A DNA stretch of 64,000 nucleotides. Origin: Erythrocercus mccallii (Eukaryota > Chordata > Aves > Passeriformes > Dicruridae). Below are positions 1-15,000 of this stretch, piece after piece. The notes under the pieces are model-generated. The model saw only the letters and a program-made list of their open reading frames with translations. It had not been told where the DNA came from and made no database searches. The DNA is taken from NCBI GenBank assembly GCA_013397435.1, contig VZRG01001333.1:124001-188000 (forward strand), in the 5' to 3' direction. The position numbers were made by a program, and so were the translations under genes. Position 1 is the stretch's first letter, and each line of letters opens with the position of its first letter.

Positions 1-3000
1 CTTTGCAAGGATCTAGATTCCATGTTTTTCATGAGAAAAAGGACAAAAGGAAGAAACTGAGTTTCATATGTGCAAGTCTAAAAATCAGGTTTCTACTATA
101 AAAACATGTTCTCCATAAAAATATGTGTAGACATGTTGTGTAATAAAGTAAAGAGATATGAAGGGGTTTTATTTCTGCCTGACATCAGAAGACATTGGCA
201 GGGAAAAATTTCAGCATGTTTTGGGCACAAGGGTTCACAACATGGATTTCCATTATTGAAAATAAGGACATTAAAAATAAAAGCAGCTACCTGTGCCTTT
301 TCCCCCCACTTTGCAGTTGCTGAGGTGTGGGTCAGGTGTGGGCATCCTGGTTCTGCTTTCATCTTCTTGAGGCAAGAGGAACGTTTTTCCTGGCTTATGG
401 TAATAGCAGAAGTTTCTTGTCTACTGCCATATTTTGAAACACAGACCTATAATGTACCGGCTTTATTTGAACTAAGATTAGTAATAAAATACTTAATGGT
501 TTAAGTTCTAATGACACCTGTATAAGCATTTTTGAGCTACATACTAGTTTTAGAGGCATGTTTTCTGTGAAGAACTGGAAACTGAGAGTTGTATAACCTA
601 TCTGGTAAACAGTTTTAAGCAGGGTGTAGCTGGAAAATTGGATGGACAAGCTTAAGAGTATAATACAACAATGATTTAGAAATCACACTTTCATGCTTTT
701 CAATGGAAAGTCATAGAATAAATTGGAGAACTGGTTTCTAATATCCATGTCACAATCTGAATGTGATCTGGTTGGAGTGCTCTTGCAGATCTGCTCTCCT
801 ACAAGCTCGTTAGACTTTGATGTTTTGATTTCCTTGTGGCCCTGCACGGACATGGGAATATGCTCTTGAGATTGGTTTGCATCATCAGGCCTCCAGATGG
901 AGAAGATACGTCTGTTTTCATGTGTGTGGGTAAACGTACACCATGAAGGTTACAAGCATGGTAATATAATTATCTAGAATATGAATACATCCTTTTGTGT
1001 TTCATTATTGTCACAGTATTTATGATGAGATACAGTGCTTTTTGCTCTTTGTAGGTAACAGCCTACTAATATTTAATCTCACAGTGTTATCTACCTGGAA
1101 TATATCCTTTCTGCGTGGGAGTGTGTATAGAAAAGATTAGGTAACTGTTTAATTTAATAATAAAAACAATGCTTTGAAAGCTTTGCAGCAAACATGACAA
1201 GAGCTGATAGGTGATAGTGAAAACAGTACCATGCTTGTTACAATATTAAATTGAGAATACAGGAGCAATCTCTTGATTGCCAGATGCTCCTGACCCTCTC
1301 ACCTGCAACTGAAGATGCGTTGTGCAGGGCTGATAGGTATGACAGAAACAGAAGATAAACAAAAGATAGAGGGTCTACTCTCTGCACTGTTTACATAAAA
1401 ACTTCAAGAGCCTAAGGCATGGGTTTATTTATAGTGGAGCAGTGTGAGGCCTGTAGGCTTTTAAGAAAAAAGGAAAATGCAGCTTTTGTTGTTCTTTCAC
1501 AAGTTTAGATGAGTTGAGCTCCTGCCCCTTTCAATGCCAGCACTAGACTGACCCTGCTCTGCAGAGCTTGCTCTTTGCTTCTCTGTAACCCCAGCACACT
1601 CAGTGGAGGAAACATGAGAGCTCATTGCACTGTGGTGGCACTGTTAAAAGGTCTGTCAGCAAGTGCACATCCACAGCTGGAGCTGGGATGAAAACACATG
1701 CCAGAGCTAATTGCATAGCATTGCATTGCACTTCAGAAAAAGGCGTTTTAGGCTTTTAAGGAATTTGGCTTGCCAGAGTAATATCTTGTGAGTCACAATA
1801 TATACCTTTAGAAATGATATGTCATTGCTGAAGAATATGTGGAGTTTACACATTTCACATTTGCAGGGATGTTTGGATGTTTGCATTCTTCCTGTTTATT
1901 ATCTCTGTTTATCTGTATCTGTTACAGTTCTGAAACATTTTCCTTCTCTTTTGAATCTGTGCTTGCTGTTCTCCAGCAGACACGTGCTGTGTATTGCAAC
2001 TCAGCCAAAAGGGGTTTTTACACCAGAAATTTCTAGTGCAATCCTAGGGATAAGTGCAAATTGAAAATACTTATTTTCTCTTGCTAAATTAAGAGTCCTT
2101 TCACCATCTGTGTCAGACATGCTTCATATTGTTATCAATATCACTGCATAGACTTAATGCAACCTTGAGTTATACAGAATAATATTTAATACTCGTGAAT
2201 TTTGGAGCTTAAGTGGTTGGCCACTTTAGTGCAGTAGCTCTGAAAGCTGATGATGAATCCTTTGCATTTAAACTGCAGTTTATAATCTCTGAGGATGAAA
2301 GTAAGAAAAACTCTGTTTTATACATAAATGTGTTTGTATTCATACATAATAGTCACCCACACTTGGAGGTTGTGATTTCCACTCCATTATTAGGTTTCTT
2401 TCCCACCTTAGAATTCATAAATAACCATTGTAAAACAGGAAAAGGTGTGGGCAGACTACATGTTGTATGTCAGTTGTGGTTCCTCTCTTCAAGTTTCCAT
2501 CTTCAAGGTGACTGTATGTTTACAGTTTGAAAACACAGTGCTTGAGAGTGTGTTTTAGGATATATCATGTTTTATACAAAGGCTGGAGAGAAAGATGTCC
2601 CTGTGCAACATTTTATCAGAAGACTGGTAATGATACTATACTTCAAAACCAAAAAACCTGGTAAGGAGAGGAAATTTTTCTTCTGAGGCTTGGGGGAAGG
2701 GTCTGTTTTGTTCCTTGTTTAATCAGTGGAGACTGCTCTGTTGTAGGTAGTGCAAAAGGATTGCCCATCCTTAAAAAGTCTGTTTTCCTCTCTAATCACA
2801 CCTACCTTTATTCTGAGTGGTTTACAGTGAGACAAGAAATAGAGTCTAATCCTTGAAGTCCCACTCCACTGTGGTGCCACGTTCTGATGTATACTGAATT
2901 GAAGGGATGCTGAGATGTTTCAGTTCAGTGAGGTGTATTGTTTCCTGCTCAGCCCAAACCCACTAATGCATTGTTTAGATTTTGTGTTAGGGAATGAGTA

Positions 3001-6000
3001 TATACATGCAGATGGATAAACTTTGTGGAACTTAAACTTTGTAAAACCTAAGCTTTGCATGATAGCTATCTAAACTCAGGAAGTTTACAGGGAACATAAG
3101 GTCAAGGACCTCACCAAAATACTGGCATGATGGTGATGATAAAGAATAGCTTCATACCACATATGGTGTGTGGTCACACATAAATGAGAAGGGAAAGGGA
3201 TCCTTCTGCATATCCTTGTTGTCCTAGTCATGATGAGTCTCACTGGGTTTGGTTAGTGTGGAGTTGGAGTTCCTGATTACCAAAAGTAGGAGGAAAAAAA
3301 GAGGTGGATGTTCTCAATGCTTCTTTTTCTCTCTGATGGAATGGTACTTTGTTCAAGTAATCTTTGCCAAGTTACTTGTGGGTTTTAATCCTTGTCTCAA
3401 GTGTACATAAAATAAAAAAGATTGTACAAATCTTCATTTTTCTTCTGCCAGACCTAATAACTACGGCAGAATGCTTACATATAGTTAATTATTTTATGAA
3501 CTGCCATGAAAGAGAGAGGAAAGGGGGATTAAAAGGTATGTTAACTCCTGCTGACCCTTCTGCCTTTCTTAGGCAGATCTGTTGCTGGGGGAGCTTGAGT
3601 GGTTTACAAAACCAAAAAATTTAAAAAAGAGTGAAGCAGGAGTTTTTCTCCAGACTCACGCCTCTCTTAGGAAAATACCTCTCATACAAAGCGGAAACAG
3701 AGGATGACAGGGGATGGAGGGGCAGTGAGTCAGTATCCAGAGTTGTATTCCTGTGGCCAGAAAAGTAAAAAGAGTCCCAGCTGAGAAGGGTAACTTGCAA
3801 CTGCTAGGAAGAGGGATTTAGAAGGATCATGTGAAAGGAAGAATTGCCGCCTTCATGGCAGGAAATGGCTGGAGCACGCACCAGGACCTTGGCAGGGAAG
3901 GTCAGTGTGCAGGCTGGCTTCCGGGAGCCCCAGAGGAGGTGGCTGAATGGTGTGGACATCAGGGAGCACGTGGGAAATAAATAATGGAGATTTAAGCTTG
4001 GTTCAGAAATGAAAAGGCTTATTTCAGGCACTGGGTAGGGATATCATAGTGCAAAGTAAGTCTTCATGTCTACTTGGTCATACCTTGTTTTGTTTTTGCT
4101 TAGAGACAAATGCAGACTATAGGTGGGTAACCATTGATGTGTGTATGAGTCATGTAAAATTAAACCATCAAGGTATTGACAGCAGATGCTTTGAATGGGT
4201 AATTGGTAGCAGAGGTCTGTTTAGCTGAAACAAGCTGGGGATGAGAGTGCAATTTACTCTTTTCCTAGAGGCAGTCTGATGCCTTGTTTTCCTGTTCACA
4301 TGTAACTCCTTCTGAACCAGCCCTTGCACCTCTCAGGCTTTGAAGAGATTGCCATACCTGAAAATACATGACTTTCCTTTTCCTTTGAAAGAGTCATCCA
4401 GCAAAATCTTTGTTTTCTTTCAAATTTTAATTCTCTGTGAATGAAGGAGCTTATTTACTGTACATCCTTTGTTTTGAAACTGATAGTGGTGTGGACTGTG
4501 AAAAGCGGTGTAACATCTTCTTGCTCAGAGAGCTCCCTGCTGCTTTTCTGTTGCTTCAGATGCAGCCTGGTACAGAGGTCCTACCACTCTTGCTGGGTTT
4601 ATGGGGTGGTGTTCCCTGAGACTGCGGTCACTTTATCTAAGAAGCAGAGTCTGTGAGGAAACTCCTTCCATCTGAGACTTTCTTTTCAAGTTACTGTCAC
4701 TTTTACAACTAGGTGAGATGTTTTTCTTTGGCATGACAACTGTCCTGACAAATGGTTAGTTAGCAGGATGTTCTCCTTTTGATGTTCATATCACAGTACA
4801 TAAAGAAGTTGCTCAGTGAGAGCTTAGCTTGCCATCCAAGTCCAAGTATCTTTATCTACAGTTGTTTTCTTCCAGCCTGTAGTTCAGGGCCTTGGGTCAG
4901 TGAGAATCAGCTGCCAGGTTTTGTAGAGTTTTGTAGTTTTTTGTGAGCTTCATTAACACTGGGGTTCTGCCAGCTTCTGTCTTTTATGACCTCTTTAGCC
5001 ATATGGGGCTTTTCAAACTTTTGTTTTGTGCCTCAGTTTGAGGTGCATCTCTGTGATGTGCAACGCTTGAGCAACTAATTCAGTCTCCAGTAAAAGCAAC
5101 ATAGAATATCTAAAGCAACAGAATATCTAAGTTGGAAGGGGCCCATAAGGATCATTAGTCTAACTTCCTGCTCCTTACAGGGTACCTAAAACTGAACTGT
5201 AAGACTAAAAGCATTGTCATGCTCCTTGAACTCTGATGGGCTTTGTGCTGTGACCAGTTTCATAGAGAGCCTGTTTCAGTGATGGATCACAATATCAGTG
5301 AAGAACCTTTTCCTAATGTCCCTTCTGAGCTTCCTCTGATGCATCTTCATGTCATCATGTCTCTCATCAGTGGGCAGAGCCACTGCCCTGACAGCAGCCA
5401 CAGGATTAAGCACTTCCTTGAAACAGCACATGACATCCTTCATGTCTCCCCTTCAGAAAAATATGAGCTTGAAATACCTGGGAGATATGGCAACCACACA
5501 ATTATTCAAGCCCAGACTCTGTAGGATGTGCTCTGTTGATAGGCAGAAATATTCCTCTTTTATTTGTGTAAGAGGCCTATTTAGCCTAATTAGGAAGTGC
5601 TTTGGCAATGATGAAGCAGTGTGAGCACACAGGAACGCAAAAAGCCCTTCTTCGTTCTACACAGATAAAGGGAAATGAGTAAATAAAATACGGAATCCCG
5701 GAGTGGAAAGGATTATAAACTGGCAAGCGATAGAGTTCTTACTGCTAGGTTGATATCCCTAATTGATATAAACATGAACGCCTGTGCAATCTGTGGTACT
5801 TAAAAGATATGCATCTAAATAATATTTAAATAGATTCTTCATTTTTAAGACCCACTGGAGTGTAATTGTATTCAACTTAATTAAATGAACTGAAACCCCT
5901 TGATAGCTGTGCTTTACTGTTCCTAAATAAAACACTCTCCAAAGAGACTTGAGGAAGCTTAGTTAAGGCGATAAAAAACCTGAGCCCAGCACTATGAAGT

Positions 6001-9000
6001 TTTGCATGAGCAGTATTTTATTTAGTTCATCTGTATGCTACCTACAGTGGTTGAGACTGGGACTGTGTTAACAGTGCCATACTTCTGTTAAGACTCAAAA
6101 GCTGAGGCTTCACTGAAGTGCTTCAGGGCAGTCAGCCTTTCTGGTTTCAGATTTGTATGAATGTGGGGTGTCTACTTAAGCTAGTTTATTAATGCTACCC
6201 CTCTGTGCCAGCGCAGAGCACGTGCTCCCTGCAGGAGTGAGGGTTTGCAGTGATAGCACAGGCAGGCGGGATGGGCAGCATTGGTGAAGGGGAGCCTGGG
6301 CACACCTTGCTTACGGGAGCTACAGGAAACCATTTCTTCTGCTGCTAAGATTACAGGGGAAACATGGATTTCTGCCATGCTCAGTTACAGTTGTTTCCTT
6401 TCCTGGTAAAAGACGTCCTGTCAGGAAGCAGTAGGAGTGAAGGCGAGGTTAGTCCCAGCTTATGTAGAAGTGTCGGGTGTATCCTCTAGGCTGCAAGCTG
6501 CTGAATTTCTAGCAGGAAAAAAACAGAAAAATATCAGAGTTTGAGAAAGCAGTTTAAACATCAGCATTCTGGCTTTCCACAGCTGGCAGCTGGGCTGCCC
6601 TCTGCACTTGTAACAGTAAATCAAGGGCTACATTTCTGGGGCTCGCAGTGCCCTGTGTTGCTGGGTGCCTCAACCAGGATTGCTGATTTCCATACCTACT
6701 CCCAAAAAAGAGGAGCGATCCTGTCGTGCCTTGGGGTGCGCAGAGCAGTTTTTTCATGCTTTGTAAAAACAGTTTGAAGGCAGATACTTGAGATTTCCTT
6801 TGCCCTTTCTGAAATCCTAACACGGATAGCAGGAGAGCATTTTGGCAGTCAGCATCCAAAATGGCACAAGTGGGAGTAAGTAATTGTGCTTGCTGTCACA
6901 CCCAGCTTCCTAACAGCAGCATTTCTAAATGCTGGGATGCTCACTGCCGAGCTGGGTGATGCAAGGTGCAGTGCTGCCCTGTAGCTCTTGCCGTGTAAGT
7001 GCAGATGAGGTAATAGGCTCATCCAGCCATGAGAAACATGGGGTGACTGCATCCCTGCTGGGCTTTCCCAGTGCTGCAGAGTGGGAGAGTACTGCTCTCT
7101 CCTCTACCCTTCAGTAGTTGTAGTTGGGGGGAAGCTTCCATGCAGGATTTAGCTGCTGGGGTGGTAAGAAATGAGGGAAGGCAATGGAGCATCTTTACTG
7201 CTGCATCTCCAAAGCCAGTACTGCTGGGTTTCGGGGGGCTGGGGGAAACTGCTGTCCATAGGAACCTGCCCAGGATCCTGGGCCTGGCTCTGAAAGTAAA
7301 GCAGCAAGGAGCACATGATAGTACACTGAAGAGGCAAGGGGAACAGATGAGAAGATTCTTTTTGAGTGAACTTTCCTTTTTCTGGGCAAGGTATGTCCTT
7401 CTGCTGAACTGTCTGGGGAGAAAGCATAGCACAGTTCAATTTAAAGGAATTCTCTCCTGCCTTGACACTTGGAAAAGTGGTTTTGTTAGTAATACTAGCA
7501 CATAACCATTATCAAAGTTTGCTTTCTCTGAGCAACTTTAACACCTTGGGGAAATAATGTAAACAAGACTTGCTGAGCTTCCACACTTGTCCTGAGATAC
7601 TGATGACTACTCAGTTTGTTTTGCCTTTGAATATCCAAATATATTTTCTTTACATGTTTTCTGTTTAGATTTTTTCAGACTACTCTTTTAATGATTATTC
7701 ACACCTCAGTTATATAGTCCCTTATATCACAGAAGATTTGGTTTTGTCATACTCTGCTACTACTAAATAGAAGGAAAAGAGCTTTAATGAGACCTTCTTT
7801 ACTATTGCAGCTGATATGGCTAACTCCCTGAAATATTTATTTCATCATCTACTTGAGATGTTTGCCTTTTGCATATCTATTTCATTAGATCCTAACTTAT
7901 CTTAGACATGAAGCCACCCCCGTAATATATGCTAAATTTCCCAAATCTGAAACAAGAAATTCACCTCCATCTCCTTAATGGTGCTTTTATCAGATATATG
8001 TACATTTCTTAACCCTTGCCATTCTTTTGTTTACCATTTGTTTCTGCTCCAAGTCTTAGGCTAGAATGCACTGCAGCTGGTGCACATGACATGACAAATT
8101 TTCACCCAGTTTGAGAAAAAGTCTCAACAGAGTGTGCAGAAAGAGGAGGCAGTGAGAGCAAGGGAGACAAAACTAATGATAGGTGATGTCAGGTGCAGCT
8201 ATTACATGGCTTGAGGAGTTAACTTGTTCTGCTTTACAAGCTGACAATGGCAACTTGCAGCTGACTGCTGACCAGTCTGGTGGATGGTGGTGGCCTTTTA
8301 GGTATCAGAGTAGACAAGGGTTTTCAGTTACATTTTGAGCTTAGCACAGAGCACCTCAGGGAAAGGAGGCCAGAAGATAATATACTGTTATTAGGGAAGC
8401 TGGACATTAAGGGTGCTTTGAACTTACTTTTATGAATAAAATTTGCATATGTTCTTGTCTGTCAAGACCTGGTTCTACATGTGATAGATACCAACTTTTT
8501 AAGTATGTTGGAATGTACATTTGCATAGATGCAACTTTTTTGTTAGCCTGCATATATTTTTATTTTTTTCCACAGAGGACTCCCTTGGTCGCAAGCCACA
8601 GAGAGGGATCCCAGTAGTGTGCTTTTAAATTTATTTTCATTTACAAGCAGAAATCACATTTAGAATCTTTTTTCCAGAGATGCTTTGATATACCTTCTTG
8701 ATAAAGGCTTTGGGGCTTTACAGTAAAAGAAAGGAGAAAAAGACTATGGTGCTACTGATGAAGGAAACACTTTATTTGCAGAATTTTGAAAAAAGAAGTT
8801 TTTTTGATGTAAAGATGGGGGAATATATATATATAAAACTTACATAACTGTGGTGTAATATGAATTTTTTGTGTCTAGAGTGGCTGCACTCTAAACTCAG
8901 TGGGTTGTATCAGTTATTTCAAGTAACTGTTGCAAAATCTTTGATATCAAAGTATACCATTGTGCTTTCTGCTTATTGTACAGAATCTAAAACTGTTTTA

Positions 9001-12000
9001 ACCATGCTGCAGAGAGCTTGACACAGTAGTATTACATCTATTTTTGTAACTCTGTCTGTAAAGCCACATAGTTTAATGACTCAACCCTCAGATGCCATAA
9101 AAAATTAATGGAAAGTCTGTTGAATCAGTCTGGTCTGTATGTTCGTTTTGTTCTCACAGTGTCCGGCTATAGAGAGGTCAAGGGAACCATGACAACTTTT
9201 CAGCATCCTCAAAAATAGCTGTTCTCATATAAAAATGTTGTGACTTGTACACTGAGTATTTTATGCCTTCGTGTGAATATCAAGGCAAGCACTGGCTGCC
9301 TGGCCTTGCACTTCTGTCTCATTCACATTTCTGACCCTGCTGCCTATCAAGACAGGCTTTGAACCTGTCAGTGCATGGATAGTGGAATTGTTAACTATGC
9401 TGAATGGAAGATTGTCCTTGCTGAGCCCTAGGAATAGAAGGGAATATTTCTCTAGCAGCTTGTTGGATTCATTTTTAATGCAAGCATTTTGAAGTCATGC
9501 CAGAATGCAAAACATCAGCCCTATTCCTAGCAGAAATACATTAGTAGCAAGGGATAGGAAAGATGTTCAGAAATGTATTAACAGATTTATAGTGGAGCTC
9601 TGCAGGTTTTCCTACAGTAGATGCCTGTCCTCACTGTGTGTTACTGTAGGAAATTGAGACACAAGCTCTAGCCAGAGGGGTGGACGCAGGTTTAACTCTT
9701 CTGTTTGGAAAACGTTTGGATCTGATTTCAATCTGCCTCCTTAGAAAGAACTGTGAAGGAACTTGGAATACAGTGTCTCAGATTAATCAACTGTAGCCTG
9801 AAGTCAGGTATTAGTATATTTTGGAATGCAGGGAGTTCTGCCACAAGTCCAAGGTCCCTTAGGGAAGGATGCAAAGTTTCTCAAGCTTTTATGATTAGTG
9901 AAAAATATCTAAAAAGGAGTGGCATCTTAGTCAAAGTTGTCCTATGAAAATCTGATCATTCCTTGCTTTCTAGCTAAGCTAGTTCTGCTTAACTTTAAAC
10001 ATCATATAGGATGTGTGCCACGTAGATGAAGTCCTGTCAAAAACAGGGTGTTTATTAGGCACAAATATGTTTTCCTGCAGTAGATGCTTTTTTGTCCCTC
10101 CTTCTTACCCATCTCCCCTCCTCAAACAAGCCTGTTTGCTCTGGCCCACGTTTTGGCTTTCATTTATGTACTTCTTAGAGCTATCCAAACCAAAGGTATT
10201 ATTGAAATGCAAGGTCATGTTCCACAAATTTTTAGTAGGCGTCCCTGTTAAAATCTAACTGCCAGAAATAAGCTGCTAATGTTTAAAGTGACTCTCCACA
10301 CAGTAGTCCTATGTTTCAGGCATGGAAATGGATTTTTCTCATCTTAGCCTGTAAAGGTCAAAACATGTGCCTTTGCCAGGGCATGATTGCTGCGTTTTGT
10401 AAAAGAGCACCTTCCCTTTGCCAGCACCATTTCCAAGTTCGTTTATACTTTAATAAGAAAAAAAGTCAGATTGTCTTCCCCCAGTTTCTGACCTATTCCT
10501 AAGATCCCAGATTATGCATCTGCTTAGCCATAGCTGCAGTGGCTTTCAAGTTTTGAACTCATATAGTTGCATCGTATGCTGTAACCTGCATTGCCATGTG
10601 CAGATGGAGACCTGTCTGTCTTGTTGTAGCATCCACATCTTTTTACATTTCTGAGATTCATGCAGTTACATGAGCATATATAGCCAGTAATCAAGACCTC
10701 TTTCCTGACATTCCTGATATGTGCCAGAATAGGAGGAAAATATGCTGGAATATGCAGCTTTGTAACACATTTTTCAGATTCTGAGACAGAAAAGTACAGA
10801 GTAAAATAGTTGTATTTTTGGAAGATTTTTCTAAAAATCTTATTCTGCATAGAAATTTATGCAGAAAGTATGCATGCTCTGCTAGTGCCTAATATTTAGG
10901 TACACATACAGGGGTATCAAATGTTTTTGTTACATAACAAAGTCTGTTGTTCCTCCTTAGCTATTAGTGTTTTTCTTTTATTATACTATTAAAATACATT
11001 TTTTTTACTTAATTTTACAGCCAGCAGAGCTCTCTAGCAAAATATTTTTCTCTTTTACACTTTCAGATGTTAAATACAAAGGATTCTGTCACAGCCTTAA
11101 ACTAACTGATGTGCAGTGACGGATAAAGTCTAACTTCATAATAAGTGCCAAATCATTCCAACTTTTCTTTGTAGTCACTCCATTAACAGGAATCCCAATG
11201 GATTCCTCTGGTATTCACATGCATATCAGAATTAATTCTCTGGGAATTTTAGGGCAATTATCATTTTGCTCTGTGTTTTATGATGCCAAAAAATGTTGCA
11301 TGCATACATTATAAAATGGAAATTTAGGAACACACTTCACAAATAGAAACCTGAGATAACTTCTGTTTTTATTAGACTATTAAATCTTCATTTTACATTT
11401 AACCCTTTATAAATAATGGGTTGTGTACTTTCCTGGCTATCAAACTATTTTGTGGAAGGGTCAGTGCAGCAGTGAAGTCTTAGACAAAACATGTTGTAAC
11501 TTTTTACCAACAAAATGTTTGGGGAATGGTTTTCCTGCTCGATATTTGTACTGCTCACAATTTTTTTCTGCCAGAGAAGATCTATGGTATTATATAGTGG
11601 GAACATTGTAGTTTGCATGGTAGTAAACACAAGTGGTGTAAAACACTCTTCATGTTAGTGCTTTTTTTAACTGTTAAATTTGTAACAAAATGAGAGAGTT
11701 TATTATGAGGTTTTGGTTTTTAAAATGTTATTGGCAGTTCAGAGCATTTCAGAGGCTTCTGAATTACAGATATATCAGTAAGAACAAATTTAAAATATAT
11801 ATATTTTTTCATTGCTCACATAAGCTGTCTCAAATATGCAACCCATTTATATCAAAATGGGACATAGTGGTAAATGATTGAAGGCTTATTATAATTTACA
11901 TTGGCTTATTTTTTGTATCAAATAACTGTGTGCTTTTTCCTACCTGTGAAACTAAAATGACACTCCACATTTGTCTAAACCTATAAAAATTACCACTGGG

Positions 12001-15000
12001 TCTTACTCTTGGGGCATCAGAGTGAAAATATTTTAAAAATATTGTTAGTTATATTTTTGGTGTTCTATTTTATTAATAATTCTAGAGATTTTAAAAAACT
12101 TTTCAGACTATTCTTTTGACTGTTTGCAAGGCAATGCATGACTTTTCAAGCTGAAGCTAGTGGTTTGCATATGAATATTTTTTAAATACTCAAAACCAAA
12201 ATAGAATTGCAAAGCACAGTGCTGGTGATTTTGTGTGAGACAGTTTAGAATTATTTGGAGACATTGGAGGGTCAATTTAAAGAACAGACAAAATGTCATG
12301 GTTCTTCAGATGAGTTATACTTGTGGTTTGATGATATCTAAAGTAGGTCTTGGCCATTATTTGCGCAGCAGAAAATGAAGCATCTTCTCTTTTCTAAGTT
12401 TTGCCATGTTTTTAGTTGTGCTTGAAGAATAAAGGAGGATGATGAAGATAACTGTAGGTAGGGATCAAATTTGAGGTCATATAAATCAAATATACAATCC
12501 TTTGTTAAGTTAAGACATTTACTTGCATGAAACATGATGGATGCTGCAGGTTGTGAGACACTTACTGTCTTTGGCTTGGGTTGATTTATGTATCTGTATT
12601 TCTTTTGACAAAACCAATGCTCCATGCATTGCCTGCATGCACAAATTCGTAAAAGCCACTTGCAACTCATGGCCACAGACACAAATCCTTCAATTGGTAT
12701 TTTCCACTGCACCTTTCTGGCAAGTTGAGGTGCAAAGGCAGATGTTTGTGGTTTTGTTCTAATTTTGAAGCTATGGGGCTTCAAATCTCAAAGCTGTCCA
12801 CATCTAGTGGGGAGGATTCACGTGGCCTTTGTGGAATAGCAACTGCATAAAGCTGTAGGTGCCCTTGGTCTCAGAACCCAGCAAAAGCATGTGGCAGGGC
12901 TGTAACGAGTATGTGTGTCAGCTGTCTAGTCTCGTCTCTAAGATCTTGTGGGATTTTTTCTATTCCTTCATCTTTTTCTGGACATTAAGCTTGTTTTCAT
13001 TTGCAGCATAGCCCCCTCATGCAAGCCCTGAGCTCTGCCAGCAATCCCTGCTGTCAGTCAGGCAGGAAGATGCCTGCAGCTCTGCTCCTCTGGACTCTGC
13101 GGACTGGGTCACTTATGAATAAGCCTTTCTTTGCAGCCACGTGCTCGCTGGCAGTGGGGCCACCCACATTCTGCAGGCTTTAATTGGGGTGCTGCAATCG
13201 AGCTAATTTTGTTCTAGGGACAGTCAGAAGCCCTCAGCCTTCTAGAGGCTACCTTTAAAAATAGCACAGGGAACTGCACGCCAACACAAGCGAAAAATGA
13301 GCACTTGTTCAGTTGTGTTTGATCCACTGGCAGTGCCATTGCTGTCCTGCAAATGGTTTGTGAACATGTGCCTGAGGTGGTGTGGGGAGCAGCGTGCTGA
13401 GATCCTCAGCTCTGGCTGGCTCTCAGATAAGCTAAAGTTCATGTGATCTGTTTAGATTTAGAATATTTCAGGCAATTTCAAAGTCATGAATTACCTTTGA
13501 AAATCATGTGTATTTTGGAGGAGGTTAACTTTATGGTTTCCAGAATTGTGAGAGGAGATGGACTGAAAGGCAGTTTTCATATTGTTCTAGAAAAATTATG
13601 CTTCCCTGTGTTGCTCTTCTATCATGACCGTTTCCGCCTCAATATTCTTAACTGGCAAAGGTTATCAAGGAATAAACAGACTCTGGCTGGGGAAGATTCT
13701 CCAAAGTTGGGAATTTTTGATAACCCTTAGAGAGGGATGTTTGTTATGATTGAGTGACTGGGATTCAGATGTCCCATCATCTCTTCGGAAGTCATACAGG
13801 TTCTCTTATTGCCCACAAAAGTGAGCAAATGAAGGTTAAGTTTTGGGATTGTTTTTTAAGTTTGGTGTTCATTTTTTTTTCCCCAGCAGTGCAGCCCTGG
13901 TTATTCCTACTGAGTGTTTAAACACTGAAAGCAGCACGTAGTCTGTGTAGGATCAGAAAGCACACCCTCAGCCACCAGAGGAGTGTCCAGTGGCACAGGG
14001 AAATTTGTGGAACTGGTGCGGGCAGTGAATCCAAGTTTCTTCCCCAGCTTGTTCGGAAGTGATGGATGTCAAGGAGGGGGTTGGAGGAAGATGTAGGCTC
14101 CCACTGTGAGCAGGTGGCACTGTGGCTCCTGTAGAAAGGCAGGGTAGGCCTGTTGTATTCTCAAATGTCCTGGCTTTTTCCCCATGTAAACTATACCTTT
14201 GCTTAGCAGCACAGGAAGTTGTTTGTCCAAAGCTCTGGAAAGTCTGAAGTTCCCAGAAGTGTATTTGTATAAGGACCTCAATCTTTTAATGCTTAAAACA
14301 TCTCCTGTGTGAGGTCTTTGGCTGGCTGAGAGATCGGAACTACAGTAAAAAAATGTGTAAGTATGGAGACAGGGAAGAAAGTGTAGGCATATACTTAGTG
14401 TAGTAATTTTGCTTCTGCTGCTCCAACAAGTGACATGCAAATTGTTTTCCAGCTGTACTGAGCACAGTGGTGTTGAGAAAATGCAAGCTGTTCTAAATTT
14501 TGGGAATGTGAGCTCTGCAAAAGTTTCTGGGGAATCTGCAAAAGTTTCAGGAGATAACCATTCTGCCTGTGGAATTATGCTTTTAAAGAGTAGAAAGTAG
14601 TTTTCACAGACTCTGGGATTTAATAGGCTTTCACTTCAATTTAAACTGGAATGTTTTTTCCAGTTCTCTGGAAGTGATACTTCATTAGAGCAAATATACC
14701 TCTTCAGCATAGTCCAGAACCCTGAGAGTGGGACCAGGTGCTTATTTCCAAGTAACAACAGCTTCAGTAAGGTGTGGTTACTAATTAAGTGTTCCTCCTA
14801 GCTCGTATGCTATAACTCAACCTTGCAATTTATGTATATTATTAGCATAATTATTTTTATGTTATTTCTCTATTGCTTAGCTTTTTCTTAATAATCAAGA
14901 CATAATTTTGTATGTGTGCATCCATTAAGACCATCAATGAAATAGTTGTCTGCAGTGTATTCTTGTCCTCTCAGGATAAACACAGAGAGCAGATTGTTAT

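Noticed and set aside
7071..7505. Open frame of 144 codons on + and 137 codons on minus over the same bases
   Set aside because: Opposite-strand openness over the same GC-richer stretch indicates composition, not coding.
6180..7510. GC-richer region considered as CpG island or alternative first exon of SASH1
   Set aside because: CpG dinucleotides are not clearly enriched, and no promoter words or a spliceable ATG exon in the right phase were found.
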